This document shows positions 1 to 8,869 of a stretch of DNA of 64,000 nt, in pieces; position 1 is the stretch's first letter; each line of letters begins with the position of its first letter. The notes beneath the pieces were generated by a model, which was not told the origin of the DNA, searched no databases, and worked only from the letters and a program-made list of their open reading frames with translations. The translations under genes and the position numbers were made by a program. This DNA comes from CAYQDB01 sp964416195 (lineage in GTDB: Bacteria; Zixibacteria; MSB-5A5; GN15; FEB-12), in the NCBI GenBank assembly GCA_964416195.1, contig CAYQDB010000005.1, positions 1 to 64,000 of the forward strand, written 5' to 3'.

Positions 1-480
1 AAGTTTGATCCCTCTGACACGGAAACCCTGGGTATATGGGACACTACCCGGGGGATTGCTTTCCTGAAGACGTTCTTTCTGGCGTTCCAATATTTTTTGG
101 TCGGGATTGGCGTTGCTACTCTTATCACCGGCGGTATCGGCGTATCCAACATTATGAATGTCGTTCTGGAGGAACGCACCAAGGAGATCGGCATCAAGAT
201 GGCGCTGGGCGCTCACAAGGGTATGATATTAATGCAGTTTGTGCTTGAAACTTTGTTTATTACTGCAGTCGGTGGCTTCCTTGGATTTGTATTCGCGTAC
301 GCCTTGGTTCAATTGTTCCCGATGCTGAAGCTGGAGGAATATGTCGGCATCCCGAGTGTTGACATCTGGGGAAGTATCATGGTTATAATCGTGCTTGGTC
401 TAGTCGGCCTGGCAGCCGGTTTCTTCCCGGCTCGGCGGGCCGCCAGCCTGCAGCCTGTTCAAGCGTTGAAATTGTTTTAG
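1..480 (+). CDS. ABC transporter permease, MacB/FtsX family (C-terminal part only)
   Basis: The frame is open from the first base, so the gene starts before the window; about 159 C-terminal residues are visible. They hold the end of the periplasmic domain and then an FtsX-type domain with three membrane segments. Motifs such as GVSNIMNVVLEERTKEIGIK and FFPARRAASLQPVQAL are classic MacB/LolE-family signatures. Family knowledge: these permeases use an ATPase of the LolD/MacB type to move lipoproteins, peptides or drugs out of the inner membrane by mechanotransmission. The next gene is a second permease starting 6 bases after this stop, so the two probably form a heterodimer with the ATPase at 2350. 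The substrate cannot be told from sequence. Confidence 0.9.
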   Translation, partial: KFDPSDTETLGIWDTTRGIAFLKTFFLAFQYFLVGIGVATLITGGIGVSNIMNVVLEERTKEIGIKMALGAHKGMILMQFVLETLFITAVGGFLGFVFAYALVQLFPMLKLEEYVGIPSVDIWGSIMVIIVLGLVGLAAGFFPARRAASLQPVQALKLF

Positions 481-486
481 GGTTCT

Positions 487-1734
487 ATGAGACTATCGAT
501 CATCTACAACGTCTTCATTCGCGACTTTCGCAAACAGAAAAAGCGCATAACGCTTACGGTACTGGCCTTAGGCTGGGGAACGGTTTCCATTATGCTGCTG
601 CTTGGCTTTGGTGAAGGACTGCACCGGCAGATGACCATCAACAGCAAAGGCCTGGGCGAGGGAATTGCCATCATGTGGGGCGGACAGACATCGATTCCAT
701 ACAAGGGCATGGGTAAGGGGCGACGCATACACCTGTTTCCTGATGATGTCAACTATCTGAAGGAAAGAATACCAGAGATCAAAGAGATCGGCGGTCAGTA
801 TGACCGATGGGGTCTAAAGCTCAAGTATGGGGATAACATTGTGAGCGAACACGTCTGCGGCGTCCCACCGAATTACGAGCAGATGCGCAACCTCATTCCG
901 GAACGCGGCGGCCGTATGATCAATGACCTCGATGTCAAACTACGTCGCCGGGTCGCCTTTCTGGGGAATAACCTCAAAGAACGACTGTTCGGCGACGAAG
1001 ATGCCGTCGGCAAGTGCTTGCTGATGAACAGTATGCCTTTTACGGTTGTCGGGGTGATGAAGGAGAAACTGCAAAACAGCAGCTACCACGGCCCCGACGA
1101 AGATATTTTCTTTATACCGCCGACGACCTTCGTGGCCATTTTCGGTGACCCCTACCTCGACAATATCGTCTACCAGTTGCGCGACCTGAACGATAACGAG
1201 ATAGTGGAACGAAAGATATTCGAGGCGATGGGAACCAGATACAAATTCGATCCCGATGATGATCGCGCGCTTTCGGTCTGGGATACAGTCGCAGGCAATC
1301 GCGAGTTTGACAACGTCATGTTCGGAATTCAAATATTCATGACTATTATCGGAGGTTTGACGCTGCTCATTGCCGGGGTAGGGGTAGCCAATATCATGTA
1401 TGTTTCGATCAAGGAGCGCACGCGTGAGATCGGCATCAAGATGGCCGTTGGCGCCCGTAGGTCATATATCCTCATACAATTCTTACTCGAAGCGCTGTTG
1501 ATAACGTTTTTCGGTGGAGCAGGCGGAATAGCCGTCAGCTATGTCCTGACGGAAGGGTTTAAGCGGATACCAATTGAGTCGGAAGTTTTGAACTTCCTCG
1601 GACGCCCGACTCTTTCGTTTGAGATAGGAGCCATCGTGGTTGTCATCCTCAGTGTGATGGGGATACTCTCAGGACTGTTCCCGGCTATGAAAGCAGCTTC
1701 GGTAAACCCGGTGGAGTCACTAAGATATGAGTAA
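487..1734 (+). CDS. ABC transporter permease, MacB/FtsX family
   Basis: A 415-residue inner-membrane permease. A membrane segment lies near residues 20-40, followed by a MacB periplasmic core domain (roughly 45-265) and an FtsX domain with three membrane segments (about 275-415). The motif GVANIMYVSIKERTREIGIK and the ending FPAMKAASVNPVESLRYE match MacB/LolC-type proteins. It starts with ATG 6 bases after the previous permease stop, with AGGG just upstream, so the two are co-translated. The C-terminal FtsX halves of this and the preceding protein are clearly related, suggesting an old duplication. It likely works with the LolD-like ATPase at 2350. Whether it exports lipoproteins or another substrate is unknown. 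Confidence 0.93.
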   Translation: MRLSIIYNVFIRDFRKQKKRITLTVLALGWGTVSIMLLLGFGEGLHRQMTINSKGLGEGIAIMWGGQTSIPYKGMGKGRRIHLFPDDVNYLKERIPEIKEIGGQYDRWGLKLKYGDNIVSEHVCGVPPNYEQMRNLIPERGGRMINDLDVKLRRRVAFLGNNLKERLFGDEDAVGKCLLMNSMPFTVVGVMKEKLQNSSYHGPDEDIFFIPPTTFVAIFGDPYLDNIVYQLRDLNDNEIVERKIFEAMGTRYKFDPDDDRALSVWDTVAGNREFDNVMFGIQIFMTIIGGLTLLIAGVGVANIMYVSIKERTREIGIKMAVGARRSYILIQFLLEALLITFFGGAGGIAVSYVLTEGFKRIPIESEVLNFLGRPTLSFEIGAIVVVILSVMGILSGLFPAMKAASVNPVESLRYE

Positions 1735-1827
1735 AGATTGTTATTGTGCGTTGCGGGTTTCTTACATTCCCAAACTTGTTTGCGGATGCCGCCTGCAGGT
1801 AATAGGAGGATGAGGATATTACACAAA

Positions 1828-2232
1828 ATGGATGCCGACCTAAAACATGTCCGGAGCGTGGTTGAGCAAGAGGTGACGGCTGTCGTTGACGGAGACATAG
1901 ACGCATGCCTTGCTATCCTCACTGACGATGCACTGTTCATGCCTCCAAACGAGGCAACAAAGTATGGTGACGAACTTCGACAGTGGCTCCGAGATTTCCT
2001 CGAGCAATTTGCGATCGAGGTGCTCAATTACGAAGACGAGGAGTTCGTCTTAGCTGGAGACTTGGCATTCCATCGGTACACTATCAACTGGACGGTGGCG
2101 CCGAAGGCCGGTGGTGATACAGTGTCGTCACAGCTTAAGGGTATCCACATTCTTCGACGACAGTCGGATGGCTCTTGGAAGCTGGCCAGAGAGATTTGGA
2201 ACGCCAACCCGCCAACCGTCGGTGTGCTGTAA
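1828..2232 (+). CDS. NTF2-like / SnoaL-like (DUF4440-type) protein
   Basis: About 134 residues when started at ATG 1828; an in-frame ATG at 1810 is also possible but has AGGAGG directly against it, so a GAGGA 11 bases before 1828 favours the later start. The pattern is that of the NTF2-like fold used by DUF4440/SnoaL proteins: an N-terminal helix with a stretch on limited dose or time (DIDACLAILTDDALFMPP), then a long beta sheet ending in an arginine/tryptophan strand (WKLAREIWN). Such proteins are small cytosolic enzymes or ligand-binding domains with diverse roles. Its position between ABC permeases and their ATPase is unexpected, and it is followed by a dispersed palindrome. No specific function can be given. 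Confidence 0.75.
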   Translation: MDADLKHVRSVVEQEVTAVVDGDIDACLAILTDDALFMPPNEATKYGDELRQWLRDFLEQFAIEVLNYEDEEFVLAGDLAFHRYTINWTVAPKAGGDTVSSQLKGIHILRRQSDGSWKLAREIWNANPPTVGVL

Positions 2233-2258
2233 GAGTTGGGTGCTCCAAGAAAAGTGTT

Positions 2259-2287
2259 CGTGGGCGGCAGACGCCCATATCTGCCCC
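2259..2287. repeat. Palindromic dispersed repeat, GGGCGGCAGA family, copy 1
   Basis: GGGCGGCAGACG and CATATCTGCCCC form an imperfect inverted repeat. The same unit, beginning CGTGGGCGGCAGA and ending ATCTGCCCC, recurs at 26787-26815, and a weaker relative is at 35481-35506. It sits just after the NTF2-like gene. Confidence 0.6.
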
Positions 2288-2349
2288 ATTTGAGTTCGCA
2301 CGCAAGATGCTGTGTTGACCGCCGACTTGAAAAGATGGAGTAAGCAACA

Positions 2350-3027
2350 ATGATAGACCTCAATCAGGTGACTAAAACCTACGTGACCGGTACGGTCGAA
2401 TTCCAGGCGCTCAAGAGAATCGACCTGCAGGTCAATAAGGGCGAACTTATCGCAGTCGTGGGACCGTCCGGCTCGGGAAAGTCAACTCTGATGAACATTA
2501 TCGGCTGTCTCGATGTTCCTACGTCGGGTGAATACCGGCTTGAGGGGCGGTCCGTCACGAGTCTGACCCACAACCAACTGGCTGACATCCGCAATAAGAA
2601 AGTTGGATTTGTGTTTCAGGCGTTCAATCTTCTCCCTTATGCCACCGCCTATGAAAATATCGAGGTACCACTGCTCTTTGCCAGAGTCGGTGGGCGTAAA
2701 AGGCGGCAAAGGGTAACCGATGTCCTGGCACAGGTGGGACTGGCGGATAAGGCTGATAACAAGCCGACAGAGCTGTCCGGTGGCGAGATGCAGCGTGTGG
2801 CCATCGCCCGTGCCTTGGCCAATGAACCGGACATCATTCTCGCCGACGAACCGACCGGAAACCTCGATACCACATCCGGTGGGGAGATCATCGAGCTATT
2901 TTACAAGTTGTGGAAATCAGGCAAGACTATTGTCGTCATCACCCACGACGCATCCATTGCCGGACGAGCGCAGCGAATTATCAAGCTCAAAGACGGCCTG
3001 ATAGAATCCAACGGCGGTCTGGTGTAG
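2350..3027 (+). CDS. ABC transporter ATP-binding protein, LolD/MacB type
   Basis: A 225-residue ATPase with Walker A GPSGSGKST (38-46), signature LSGGEMQR (142-149), Walker B IILADEP (162-168) and the H-loop ITHD. The first half shows the QAFNLLPY Q-loop pattern typical of the LolD/MacB/FtsE subfamily. It starts with ATG preceded by GGAG at good spacing. It is the natural partner of the two FtsX-type permeases upstream (1-1734), although the NTF2-like gene and a palindrome separate them. Family members power lipoprotein release, macrolide or peptide export, or cell-division signalling; nothing in the sequence decides between these. The sequence looks intact and of normal length. Confidence 0.93.
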   Translation: MIDLNQVTKTYVTGTVEFQALKRIDLQVNKGELIAVVGPSGSGKSTLMNIIGCLDVPTSGEYRLEGRSVTSLTHNQLADIRNKKVGFVFQAFNLLPYATAYENIEVPLLFARVGGRKRRQRVTDVLAQVGLADKADNKPTELSGGEMQRVAIARALANEPDIILADEPTGNLDTTSGGEIIELFYKLWKSGKTIVVITHDASIAGRAQRIIKLKDGLIESNGGLV

Positions 3028-3511
3028 CTCAGCCGAAAGTCACCACAGCCACTGTAAACTCTTGAATGGGGTTGGTAATATGGAGAGCTTAGCATGATTA
3101 TTCATGTTTCTATAATCTCATAATCTAATTTTAGCTTTTCACAAAGATCACCTAAGACCTTTAATACTAAGTTACATTCAAAGAAATACTAACGACCTTG
3201 GTAGTGTCGGGCGACCCGAGGCTGTCTCAAAAGCAAGTTGCTCAAGGCAACGCAGATCGTCATCCTGAGCCGTCCATCCGCCTTTGGCGGACTGTCGGGC
3301 GGAGTCGAAGGGTGTCAAACTATGTGGCAAAGACTTAGTCATGGTTCGACTTTGCTCACTATGACTTCCCACATGTCCTGAACAGCACTTACAAACCTTA
3401 TGGGACAACCTCACCCTGTCTAACACCTAATTACAAAAGGGCTGTCATACTGGGTCGCATGACAAGCACCTCTCAATGAAAGGTTAGTCACTGTTTGAAA
3501 GCAACTCAGTA
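3028..3511. other. Intergenic region with one dispersed palindrome and no gene
   Basis: This gap lies between the convergent LolD-like ATPase and DUF4340 gene. Its only clear structure is the repeat at 3259-3365. I see no convincing terminator or small gene. The reading frames across it are shadows with no ribosome-binding site or family resemblance. Confidence 0.6.
3259..3365. repeat. Imperfect palindromic repeat (CCTGAGC / GTCGAAGG type)
   Basis: Outer arms GTCATCCTGAGC (3259-3270) and GCTCACTATGAC (3354-3365) pair at 10 of 12 positions. Inside is a perfect hairpin, TCCGCC-TTT-GGCGGA (3277-3291), followed by GTCGAAGG. A short relative with CCTGAGC...GTCGAAGG lies at 45023-45077. The form is that of a non-coding dispersed element found between genes. 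Confidence 0.55.
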
Positions 3512-4888
3512 TTAGTCTTCTTCCTTCTCCTCCTTCTTGACGACCAGGTCCTTGCGTTTGAGGTGGAGTTTTTCGAAGCTGCCAGCCGAGATGACGTAAT
3601 ACCAATCAGCGAAACGGGCATTGAGTTCATCACTGATACGCCTGCCGTTTTCTACATCCCGCTGCCACTTGTCATGAACTCCCTGCAGAGATTTGTTTTC
3701 TCGATCTCGGTTAGTCCAAAGGCTGTCGTGTTTCTTCAGGAAATCAGTGTTGGCCGGTCTTTTCGGTTCGGGGAAGGCGCTCTTATCAAAGTCGGTGGTG
3801 ATGAAAAGATATCGGTTCTGGGCAGCGCTGCTCTTCATCCCGACGCTATCCTTGTCGGTTCCCGCGGATACCGCCAGCCCGGAACCATAGACAACCTCTC
3901 CAAACCGCAGAGTGTAATTGACACCTTCTTTAGTGTGAACCTGAAGCTCTCCTTCGTTGGACAGAAGCTGCCCGTCCCGTGTGAAATAGAATCCCTTAGC
4001 TTGCAATGACCTCACATCCGACTGCGAGATAGTCTGCTCGCTGGCGCCCTTCTTCAAACTTGCTGAAAGACCTTCCGGTTTGGGTCGCACACCAACGATA
4101 GTGAGATCATCGATAGCGGCCAGAAGGTCCTGCATCTTTGCCGAATCTACTTGCAGAGCCGACTTCAACTTGTTCGCTTTCCACACCCCACCTTTTAGGT
4201 TGAGCACAAGGTTATCCCGCTTCTCAACCGATAGCGTCCGCTCATTGATGGAATAGTCCTGCAAGTCCACCCGGTCGATTTTGCTCTTGTCAACACGAAG
4301 CAAGTCAGTATCAATCCAGTCCTCAAATTTGGTCGAGATATCGATATTCATCCGCACTGCGTAGACCCGCTTCTGCCCGGGGATCCGAACAAAACGAAAG
4401 CCCTGCCGATTTTCGACAGGTTTACCAATGATGAAATCAGACAAAACCTGGTCATTCCTCCCTTTCATAGTCACCCGCTGACCGCGCCCGGTCAAACCGG
4501 CTGTCTCATCGAGGAGATCGATAACACCACACGCCTCGTGGTCGGAAACATTGTCTGAACGGAAATCATCCTTTTTGATGTCAATGACTCCGGCGGCGGT
4601 CCTGGCCAGACGGTCCTTAGCGTCAGCAGGGTAATCGTGGTGTGAAGGAATCGTCCACCTACCCTCCTTAAAGGTCACCTTAAAAGGTTGTGAAGAGCCA
4701 GTCGCTTCATCGAAGTCTATTACCTCCAGTGTGACCGCCTCATTGGGATCAGTGAACTCAGGGAAAAAAGGCTCACCCTGATCCAGAAAAGCCTCGGGGG
4801 TTATTCTTCTCGGGGCAAAAAACAGGGCCAGCGCTGCGAGCGCCACAGCCACCCCTGCAAACAACATCGTCTTTTTTGTCTCATTCAT
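3512..4888 (-). CDS. DUF4340 domain-containing membrane-anchored protein
   Basis: A 458-residue protein with a single N-terminal membrane segment (about residues 8-25) and a long extracytoplasmic part. The part around residues 65-230 has the DUF4340 pattern of a substrate-like beta domain (FKEGRWTIP, LSDFIIGKP, FVRIPGQKRVYAV). The C-terminus ends in a charged lysine/glutamate tail. DUF4340 proteins are typically encoded with a GldG-like protein and an ABC-2 transporter, as here: the start follows the GldF-GldG stop by 3 bases with GGAG upstream. Its role is presumably in the cell-envelope function of that transporter; the biochemical activity of DUF4340 is unknown. Confidence 0.85.
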   Translation of the reverse strand: MNETKKTMLFAGVAVALAALALFFAPRRITPEAFLDQGEPFFPEFTDPNEAVTLEVIDFDEATGSSQPFKVTFKEGRWTIPSHHDYPADAKDRLARTAAGVIDIKKDDFRSDNVSDHEACGVIDLLDETAGLTGRGQRVTMKGRNDQVLSDFIIGKPVENRQGFRFVRIPGQKRVYAVRMNIDISTKFEDWIDTDLLRVDKSKIDRVDLQDYSINERTLSVEKRDNLVLNLKGGVWKANKLKSALQVDSAKMQDLLAAIDDLTIVGVRPKPEGLSASLKKGASEQTISQSDVRSLQAKGFYFTRDGQLLSNEGELQVHTKEGVNYTLRFGEVVYGSGLAVSAGTDKDSVGMKSSAAQNRYLFITTDFDKSAFPEPKRPANTDFLKKHDSLWTNRDRENKSLQGVHDKWQRDVENGRRISDELNARFADWYYVISAGSFEKLHLKRKDLVVKKEEKEED

Positions 4889-4891
4889 GGC

Positions 4892-7570
4892 TTAGCTCCT
4901 CAACCTTCTGGCTGCCACAGATCCCTCCCGCTCTCGTTTGCGTCGCCGCACAAAAATCCACACGCCTACCGTAAAGACCGGAATCGGGGGCAACAGCACG
5001 GCCAGCGATTTAATCCTTGTCTGAATCCTGCGGACGGCGGATTCCATGTTCTCTTTGCTGGCGGCAATAGCGGCTTCTTTCTTGGCGTCGATATTCGCCT
5101 TGAGAACCTCGAAACGGCGGTTTTCGACCTCCTGCAAATTCTTGGCCATGATCTGCTTGGTCTGCTGGTCAAGGTCGGTTCGGTTGCGAACCTCGTCAAC
5201 CTTCTCATTAAGCCGCTGCTGAGCGTCTGTCAGCGCCTGCTGGGCTTGGGATTCCGCCTTCTTCTCGTCTTCGATCCGACGCTCTACAAACTCGCGTGTC
5301 TGGTCCTCAACCGTCTCGAGGGTGCGATGGTGCACGCGTTTTTTCCTTAGAGCAATGAACGATTCATCACCCACGAGCATATCCATGCAATTGATGAAGA
5401 AACTCACATTGTCGAAATCGAGATTCTCGATTCCCCGTTGCCTGATCTGGAAGAACTGATTAGAAATGAAGTCAACATCGGCAATGACGACCGCGTTGAC
5501 TCTTCTCGGCGTTTCCCCTTCGGAGACAGTAGTGTCGGCTCCCAAAGATCCAAAAACTCGTGCCGCCACGATATATGTCTCCCCCGTGGGTACCCGGCGC
5601 GGGTTGCGGTTCAGGCTGAATCCAAACCCGAAGAATCCTCGCCGAACAAGCTGGTTGTAAGGCAAAAGTCCCGAAACCCGACCAGTACGCAAAAGAGGTT
5701 GAAAGTCGAAGTCACTGCTGATCGCCTTGAAAATGTAACCGGGATACAACATAACAAGCTCCTGTAAACCGGCGCTGGCTTCATTGAGCTCGTTGAAAGC
5801 CTCAGTGGTCCTGTTTCCCTCAGCTACGAAAATCACCTCTGGCGGCAGTTGCTCCAGATCCGGATGAGGATTATACGTATCCCAGGCCACTTGAGAGGAA
5901 TTCCAGTTAACCCCAATAGCCCTCATCAAGCCGTTGATATCCCCCTTCGGTTTCGGCTGGGGTCCCTGGTTTCGCATTAATGGATTTTGCTGCGCTTCAC
6001 TGGGAAGGATCGGCGAAAGGCCGATGTCAAACGTCGGCAAGGGATCAACCAACAGAAGGGCCGGCTTGCCGGTAAGGATGTAATCCTTGAGATTATCCAT
6101 CTCCTCTTGCAACAACGAAGACGGTAGGACGGCAAGCAATCCGTCAAGGTCTTCAGTAATCGAGTCTGTCGCCGATATTTGAACAACCTCGTACTGTTTT
6201 TTCAATTCCTCCACCACCGGCCAGGAAGGAGTTTGACTCATGGTGTTGAAATCAAATCCGCCGAACAGCTTGGCCGCGGTGGTCAACACCCCTATTTTCT
6301 TCCGGCTTGTTTTCGCCGCCACGCGGATACTCCGCACCAACTCATACTCTACCGGCAGGCCTCGATCGAAGAACGGAATGACTTCCTCGTTCGCCCCACT
6401 GGTGAAAGCCACTCCCATGAACACATCTGAAGTACTGGAGCGAGCACTTTCCATCGTCATCACCTGCCGGGGTCGGATGCCGAATTTCTCTCGTGCATCC
6501 CGGGCCTCTGACATGAACGGCTCGGCGTCGTGGATCAGTACTTGGACCTTATCTCCGGCGGCTGCTGAGATTTCCTGGAGCTTACCAAGAAGGTCGGCAC
6601 GTGTTTGAACAAATCCTCGCGGCACTTCGGGACTGACATAAGCCTGGATCAGGATCGGTCGGTTATCCGGCAATTCATCAAGCAATTGCTTCGTTTCCGG
6701 TGAAAGCGAATACAGTTGCTCTGCCGTCGCATCGAGACGAAGGTTCAGTCCGCCTAAAAGGGAATTGAGACCCACCACAGCCACAACTACTGCCACCGTC
6801 CGAACCAGATGATGCACCCAAAACTTGTAGCCACCTGCTTCCAGTGGCCAGTGCCGACGGCCAAGGATGACCACATTTATATACAACATCACCGCCACGA
6901 TGGACAAAAAGTATAACAGTCCTGAAAAACTGATTACACCCCGTGAAAAGTCACCAAAATACTTAAAAACACCCAAAGGTGCCAAAAAGTCCTGCAGTTG
7001 GTTGCTCAGCACCCAGGTCGCCGAATTGACAAAGACAAAGGAGGAACAGAAAATCGCACCGAGGATGAAAGCAATAGTAGCATTGGCTGTAAGCAGCGAA
7101 GCCAGCATTCCCACCGAGAGCAGAGCGACTCCTATCAACCAGTAACCCAGGTAGTTCGCAAACATCAGGCCAAGGTCGGGACCACCCAGCCAGAACAGAA
7201 CCAGTACATGACTGACCGAAAGAGCCAAGGAAGCTGTGTAAATCCCCAGCACAGCGAGGTATTTACCGAGCACGATCTCCAGATCGGTCGCCGGCAGGGT
7301 CAGTAGAAGTTCGTCTGTCCCCTTCTTTCGTTCTTCTGCCCAGACACCCATGGTCAGTGCCGGCACAAAGAACAACAGCAAATATGGAAAGAAACTGTTG
7401 AGTTGGTCAAGATTGGCTAAATTGTTTGCAAAGAAGCGTTCCTGCCAGAAAGCTGCGGCGGCACTCAGAAAAATAAAGAGCGTCACAAAGACGTAACCGG
7501 TCGGATTGCTGAAATACGTTCGCAGGTCACGTTTGCAAAGTACCCATATCAAGCCAGTATTGAGTTTCAT
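4892..7570 (-). CDS. Fused ABC-2 permease and GldG-like protein (GldF-GldG)
   Basis: An 892-residue fusion. Residues about 1-250 are an ABC-2 type permease with six membrane segments, opening with KRDLRTYFSNPTGYVF and containing EERKKGTDELLLTLPA, as in GldF. Residues about 275-740 form a large extracytoplasmic GldG-like domain (LSPETKQLLDELPDNRPI, LLVDPLPTFD). Residues about 755-850 are a glutamine/glutamate-rich coiled coil, followed by a final membrane segment and a basic tail. In Bacteroidetes GldF and GldG are separate proteins needed for gliding; here they are one chain, as in many other phyla. The gene overlaps the GldA-like ATPase by 4 bases. Gliding cannot be inferred because other gld genes are not in the window. 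Confidence 0.9.
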   Translation of the reverse strand: MKLNTGLIWVLCKRDLRTYFSNPTGYVFVTLFIFLSAAAAFWQERFFANNLANLDQLNSFFPYLLLFFVPALTMGVWAEERKKGTDELLLTLPATDLEIVLGKYLAVLGIYTASLALSVSHVLVLFWLGGPDLGLMFANYLGYWLIGVALLSVGMLASLLTANATIAFILGAIFCSSFVFVNSATWVLSNQLQDFLAPLGVFKYFGDFSRGVISFSGLLYFLSIVAVMLYINVVILGRRHWPLEAGGYKFWVHHLVRTVAVVVAVVGLNSLLGGLNLRLDATAEQLYSLSPETKQLLDELPDNRPILIQAYVSPEVPRGFVQTRADLLGKLQEISAAAGDKVQVLIHDAEPFMSEARDAREKFGIRPRQVMTMESARSSTSDVFMGVAFTSGANEEVIPFFDRGLPVEYELVRSIRVAAKTSRKKIGVLTTAAKLFGGFDFNTMSQTPSWPVVEELKKQYEVVQISATDSITEDLDGLLAVLPSSLLQEEMDNLKDYILTGKPALLLVDPLPTFDIGLSPILPSEAQQNPLMRNQGPQPKPKGDINGLMRAIGVNWNSSQVAWDTYNPHPDLEQLPPEVIFVAEGNRTTEAFNELNEASAGLQELVMLYPGYIFKAISSDFDFQPLLRTGRVSGLLPYNQLVRRGFFGFGFSLNRNPRRVPTGETYIVAARVFGSLGADTTVSEGETPRRVNAVVIADVDFISNQFFQIRQRGIENLDFDNVSFFINCMDMLVGDESFIALRKKRVHHRTLETVEDQTREFVERRIEDEKKAESQAQQALTDAQQRLNEKVDEVRNRTDLDQQTKQIMAKNLQEVENRRFEVLKANIDAKKEAAIAASKENMESAVRRIQTRIKSLAVLLPPIPVFTVGVWIFVRRRKREREGSVAARRLRS

Positions 7571-8334
7571 GCAACACCTCCATTCAGCCCCGGAGCAGAG
7601 ACTTGCCTCGGAGAGGTCAGCCGATAGAAGGTTTCTTCCAGAGAGTCACCATGCGTCAACTCTTGTGGGGTACCGTCAAACAAGAGGCGACCCTCGTGCA
7701 CCAAAAGAACCCGCTCCGCCACCGCTTCAACTTCCTGAAGGATATGTGTGGAGATAAGGACCGTCTTTGATTTTCCCAATTCGCTGATATTAGCCCGGAA
7801 GTCCCGAATCTGGTTTGGATCCAACCCCGCGGTCGGTTCATCCATGATCAAAACATCAGGATCATGAAGCAAAGCTTGAGCCAGGCCAACCCGCTGGCGG
7901 TAACCTCGGGAAAGTTTACCGATAGGTTTCTCCAGAACCTCATGTATCGCACACAGCTCATCAACCGCCTCCAATCGAGCCAACAATCGCTTCTCTTTCA
8001 AACCACGCGCCTCACCAAAAAAGCGCAAGAGTTCGGCAGGCGTGAGATCATCATAAAGGGGACCGTTTTCCGGCAAATAGCCCAGGTGTCTGGCAGCCTC
8101 CAGTCGTTGCGTGCGAACATCAAGACCCGCAATCGACGCCGTTCCCTCGCTGGCAGCAAGGAACCCGCTGAGAATCTTCATAGTAGTCGATTTCCCAGCG
8201 CCATTAGGCCCCAGTAAGGCAACGATCTGTCCTCTTGGAATGGTAAAGGAAATGTCCTTGATGGCGACAAACGAGCCGTAATACTTGGTCAGCCCGCGGG
8301 ACTCGACCATAGCCATGTCCGAGTTTTCAAGCAC
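7567..8334 (-). CDS. ABC transporter ATP-binding protein, GldA/CcmA type
   Basis: A 255-residue ATPase with Walker A GPNGAGKST from residue 42, signature LSRGYRQRV, Walker B VLIMDEP and the D-loop TAGLDP. The early text ESRGLTKYYGSFVAIKD is typical of ABC-2 exporter ATPases such as GldA and NatA. It heads a three-gene unit: this ATPase, the GldF-GldG fusion overlapping by 4 bases, and the DUF4340 protein. Alternative starts exist at methionines 7 and 9; I keep the first. A plausible sigma-70 promoter lies about 75 bases upstream (8411-8439). Role: energising the ABC-2 permease, substrate unknown. Confidence 0.93.
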   Translation of the reverse strand: MLENSDMAMVESRGLTKYYGSFVAIKDISFTIPRGQIVALLGPNGAGKSTTMKILSGFLAASEGTASIAGLDVRTQRLEAARHLGYLPENGPLYDDLTPAELLRFFGEARGLKEKRLLARLEAVDELCAIHEVLEKPIGKLSRGYRQRVGLAQALLHDPDVLIMDEPTAGLDPNQIRDFRANISELGKSKTVLISTHILQEVEAVAERVLLVHEGRLLFDGTPQELTHGDSLEETFYRLTSPRQVSAPGLNGGVA

Positions 8335-8410
8335 AGGTTTACCTCACATTCAGTTTAACAACTTATAACCAAACAATTCTTGTTCATCTATTCCATAATC
8401 CGGCAGCGAA

Positions 8411-8439
8411 AACATATACGCCTTCCCTTGGCCTGTCAA
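8411..8439 (-). promoter_or_regulatory. Probable sigma-70 promoter of the GldA/GldFG/DUF4340 operon
   Basis: On the minus strand, TTGACA (8439-8434) is followed after 17 bases by TATGTT (8416-8411). The -35 box is a perfect match and the -10 box matches at four of six positions. It lies in the 310-base gap 8335-8644, where I see no other feature. Confidence 0.5.
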
Positions 8440-8644
8440 GAGGAAGCACAAGGACGTCACATCTATATGCGACTGGTTCATCAATCATTAAGCTATTATA
8501 AAATCGAATGTGCAGATTGGTTCAATTTGCAGCGTAATCACATACTGGAAAAGCAACGAAGATGACAAGCCAATGTGCCTTGTCGTGCGCCGGCCAACAG
8601 AGATGACTAAAGCCGGCTGTGAAATCAATACATATCCGGGCAGG

Positions 8645-8869
8645 CTATTTATGAAGCTCGTTGAACTCGGTTACCAAAGCGTCTATCTGTTGATCATCGA
8701 ACCCTTTTTGTTTCGCCAGATCGGTCAGAGTTCCCCAGAACGGCTCGCCGCACACCACACACGGAAGACCCTTTTTGATCAGAAAACCAACCACGCCAGG
8801 GTAGCGCCTGACCAGGTCATCTATTTGTATGTCAGCGTCTATCATATCGGGAAATCGACAAATCCTCAC
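8645..8869 (-). CDS. DUF1858 domain-containing small protein
   Basis: A 74-residue protein that consists almost entirely of a DUF1858 domain: an opening MIDADIQIDDLVRRYP, a helix ending GFLIKKGLPCVVCGEP and a C-terminal helix. The CxxC pair (CVVC, near residues 37-40) is characteristic; related proteins are annotated as hybrid-cluster-associated disulfide oxidoreductase-like. Function is unproven; a metal or redox-sensing role is often assumed. The start overlaps the end of the isomerase gene upstream by 4 bases, so the two are translationally coupled, though no functional link is obvious. Confidence 0.82.
   Translation of the reverse strand: MRICRFPDMIDADIQIDDLVRRYPGVVGFLIKKGLPCVVCGEPFWGTLTDLAKQKGFDDQQIDALVTEFNELHK

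Noticed and set aside
3178..3605. Frames across the repeat-bearing gap at 3028-3511
   Set aside because: They are created by the palindrome and have no gene-like features.
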